Positions 61,780 to 64,000 of a DNA stretch of 64,000 bases are shown here, piece by piece. The first letter of the stretch is position 1, and each line of letters begins with the position of its first letter. The notes below the pieces were generated by a model. The model searched no databases and was not told where the DNA came from. It worked only from the letters and a program-made list of their open reading frames with translations. The position numbers and the translations under genes were made by a program. The DNA lies in the NCBI GenBank assembly GCA_948144175.1, contig CANXME010002473.1, forward strand, positions 1-64,000. Direction: 5' to 3'. The stretch is from Closterium sp. NIES-65 (Eukaryota > Streptophyta > Zygnematophyceae > Desmidiales > Closteriaceae).

Positions 61780-64000
61780 ATTTCCCACCTTGTGATCGAG
61801 TGAGACCGCTAGATTCCCTTTACTTTTTGAGAAATGAGCGTTTCCGTTCTCCTTGGCCCTACTTGCACTATAAGTGCGAAATGCCGGCCAGACTGGCCGA
61901 TGCACTATTTTCTCTACACATGTGCGTTAATTACCTTTCAAACCCTTACGTTCAGTAGATGAATATATTTCCTGCATTATATTTGAGTGAGAACACTAGA
62001 TTCCATGTATTATGCGAGATCTGAGCGGTTCCGTTCTCCCAGGCATTTGCACTCTAAGTTCCCATACTGACCGACCTGGCCAATGCACCACTTTCCATAT
62101 ACATATGCATTAGATTCCTTCCGAACCTTATTAGCTCACTAGATTTATATATTTTCCACCTTCTGATCGAGTGAGACCGCTAGATTCCCTCTACTTTTTG
62201 AGAAATGAGCGTTTCCGTTCTCCTTGGCCCTACTTGCACTATAAGTGCGAAATGCCGGCCAGACTGGCCGATGCACCATTTTCTCTACACATGTGCGTTA
62301 GTTACCTTTCAAACCCTTACGTTCACTAGATGAATTTATTTCCTACCTTCTATTTGAATGAGACCACTAGATTCCGTGTACTATGCGAGATCTGAGCGCT
62401 TCCGTTCTCCCTGGCATTTGCACTCTAAGTTCCGATACTGACCGACCTGGCCAATGCACCATTTTCCATATACATATGCATTAGATTCCTTTCGAACCTT
62501 ATTAGCTCACTAGATTTATATATTTCCCACGTTTTGATCGAGTGAGACCGCTAGATTCCCTCTACTTTTTGAGAAATGAGCGTTTCCGTTCTCCTTGGCC
62601 CTAGTTGCACTATAAGTGCGAAATGCCGGCCAGACTGGCCGATGCACCATTTTCTCTACACATGTGCGTTAGTTAACTTCAAACCCTTACGTTCACTAGA
62701 TGAATTTATTTCCTACCTTCTATTTGAGTGAGACCACTAGATTCCGTGTACTATGCGAGATCTGAGCGCTTCCGTTCTCCCTGGCATTTGCACTCTAAGT
62801 TCCCATACTGACCGACCTGGCCAATGTACCTTTTTCCATATACATATGCATTAGATTCCTTTCGAACCTTATTAGCTCACTAGATTTATATATTTCCCAC
62901 CTTGTGATCGAGTGAGACCGCTAGATTCCCTCTACTTTTTGAGAAATGAGCGTTTCCGTTCTCCTTGGCCCTAGTTGCACTATAAGTGCGAAATGCCGGC
63001 CAGACTCGCCGATGCACAATTTTCTCTACACATGTGCGTTAGTTACCTTTCAAACCCTTACGTTCACTAGATGAATATATTTCCTACTTTCTATTTGAGT
63101 GAGACCACTTGATTCCGTGTACTATGCGAGATCTGAGCGCTTCCGTTCTCCCTGGCATTTGCATTTTAAGTTCCGATACTGACCGACCTGGCCAATGCCC
63201 ATTTTCTCTATACATGTGCGTTGAATACATTTTAAACCTTTTTAGCTGACTAGATTTATATATTTCCCACCTTCTGATCGAGTGAGACCGTTAGATTCCC
63301 TCTACTTTTTGAGAAACAAGCGTTTCCGTTCTCCCTGGCCCCACCTGCACTATGAGTGCGAAATGCCGGCCAGACTGGCCGATGCACCATTTTCTCTACA
63401 CATGTGCGTTAGTTACCTTTCAAACCCTTACGTTCACTAGATGAATATATTTCCTACCTTATATTTGAGTGAGACCACTAGATTCCGTGTATTATGCGAG
63501 ATCTGAGCGGTTCCGTTCTCCCAGGCATTTGCAGTCTAAGTTCCCATACAGACTGACCTGGCCAATGCACCACTTTCCATATACATATGCATTAGATTCC
63601 TTCCGAACCTTATTAGCTCACTAGATTTATATATTTCCCACCTTCTGATCGAGTGAGACCGCTAGATTCCCTTTACTTTTTGAGAAATGAGCGTTTCCGT
63701 TCTCCTTGGCCCTACTTGCACTATAAGTGCGAAATGCCGGCCAGACTGGCCGATGCACCATTTTCTCTACACATGTGCGTTAGTTACCTTTCAAACCCTT
63801 ACGTTCACTAGATGAATATATTTCCTACCTTCTATTTGAGTGAGACAACTAGATCCCGTGTACTATGCGAGATCTGAGCGCTTCCGTTCTCCCTGGCATT
63901 TGCACTCTAAGTTCCCATACTGACCGACCTGGCCAATGCACCATTTTCCATATACATATGCATTAGATTCCTTTCGAACCTTATTAGCTCACTAGTTTTA
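61780..64000. repeat. Satellite segment duplicated from ~49.35-51.57 kb
   Basis: Rare variants shared with the left array: CGTTTTGATC (50,101/62,530), CAGACTCGCC (50,573/63,001), and a one-base-short CCAATGCCCATTTTC (50,764/63,192). The constant offset is ~12,428 bp; near 49,863/61,921 it is 371 bp less. After removing the retrotransposon the distance is about 14 dimers. The copy runs off the right edge. Confidence 0.75.

Larger units (their letters stand above)
59047..64000. repeat. 371-bp dimeric satellite array (right part, ~13 units)
   Basis: Direct continuation of the array interrupted by the retrotransposon, same phase and orientation, running off the right edge. It contains two more ~22-bp-deletion B halves (about 60,136 and 60,857) and a duplicated block at 59.05-60.1 against 60.86-61.9 kb (shared TTTTGATAGAGTG at ~59,608/61,420 and TTCTTCCTGGCC at ~59,664/61,477). 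No gene is seen. Confidence 0.95.

Overview
The window is non-genic, repeat-dominated nuclear DNA, almost certainly from a green plant or a streptophyte relative. Three things point that way. An intact Ty1/copia retrotransposon has a near-canonical initiator-tRNA-Met primer binding site. Two short islands carry the TTTAGGG-type telomere motif. The polyprotein is a single-frame plant-style copia Gag-Pol. The species cannot be named from the sequence; the Gly-rich and PGGA-rich polyprotein reminds me of streptophyte-algal or bryophyte copia elements, but that is unverified recollection. I see no host protein-coding gene, rRNA, tRNA or CRISPR array.

Layout. (1) 1-20,226 is about 3,370 copies of the hexanucleotide GGACGT (read GTGGAC). 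The first ~8.6 kb is nearly homogeneous with frequent small indels. From ~8.6 to ~19.7 kb the hexamer variants are ordered into higher-order units of about 1.6 kb, with one of ~1.2 kb and one of ~2.4 kb. The edge (19.7-20.13 kb) is more degenerate, and the last 98 bp are inverted to the GTCCAC strand. (2) At 20,227 this abuts, with no spacer, an AT-richer satellite of 371 bp. Each 371-bp unit is a diverged dimer of a 184-bp and a 187-bp monomer. About 85 dimers run to 51,767 and the array resumes at 59,047 to the end. The dimers show higher-order repeats and kilobase-scale duplications whose length differences are whole multiples of 371 bp. Two telomere-motif islands interrupt the array (about 46,775 and 51,722). 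(3) At 51,768-59,046, on the minus strand, a 7,279-bp Ty1/copia element sits in the satellite. It has a perfect 5-bp target duplication (CTACT), 127-bp LTRs differing at one base, a PBS, a polypurine tract and one uninterrupted Gag-PR-IN-RT-RNaseH frame with its catalytic residues in place.

The retrotransposon is the only real gene. Its parts form one transposition unit: the 5' LTR as promoter, an unusually repeat-rich ~1-kb leader, Gag-Pol, then the PPT and 3' LTR. The two satellites have features seen at centromeres or other heterochromatin: nucleosome-sized monomers, dimer and higher-order organisation, dyad symmetries and young retroelement insertion. Assigning this locus to a centromere is inference and needs CENH3 or cytological data. 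All long open frames in the first 20 kb are artefacts of a hexamer that has no stop codon in any of the six frames.
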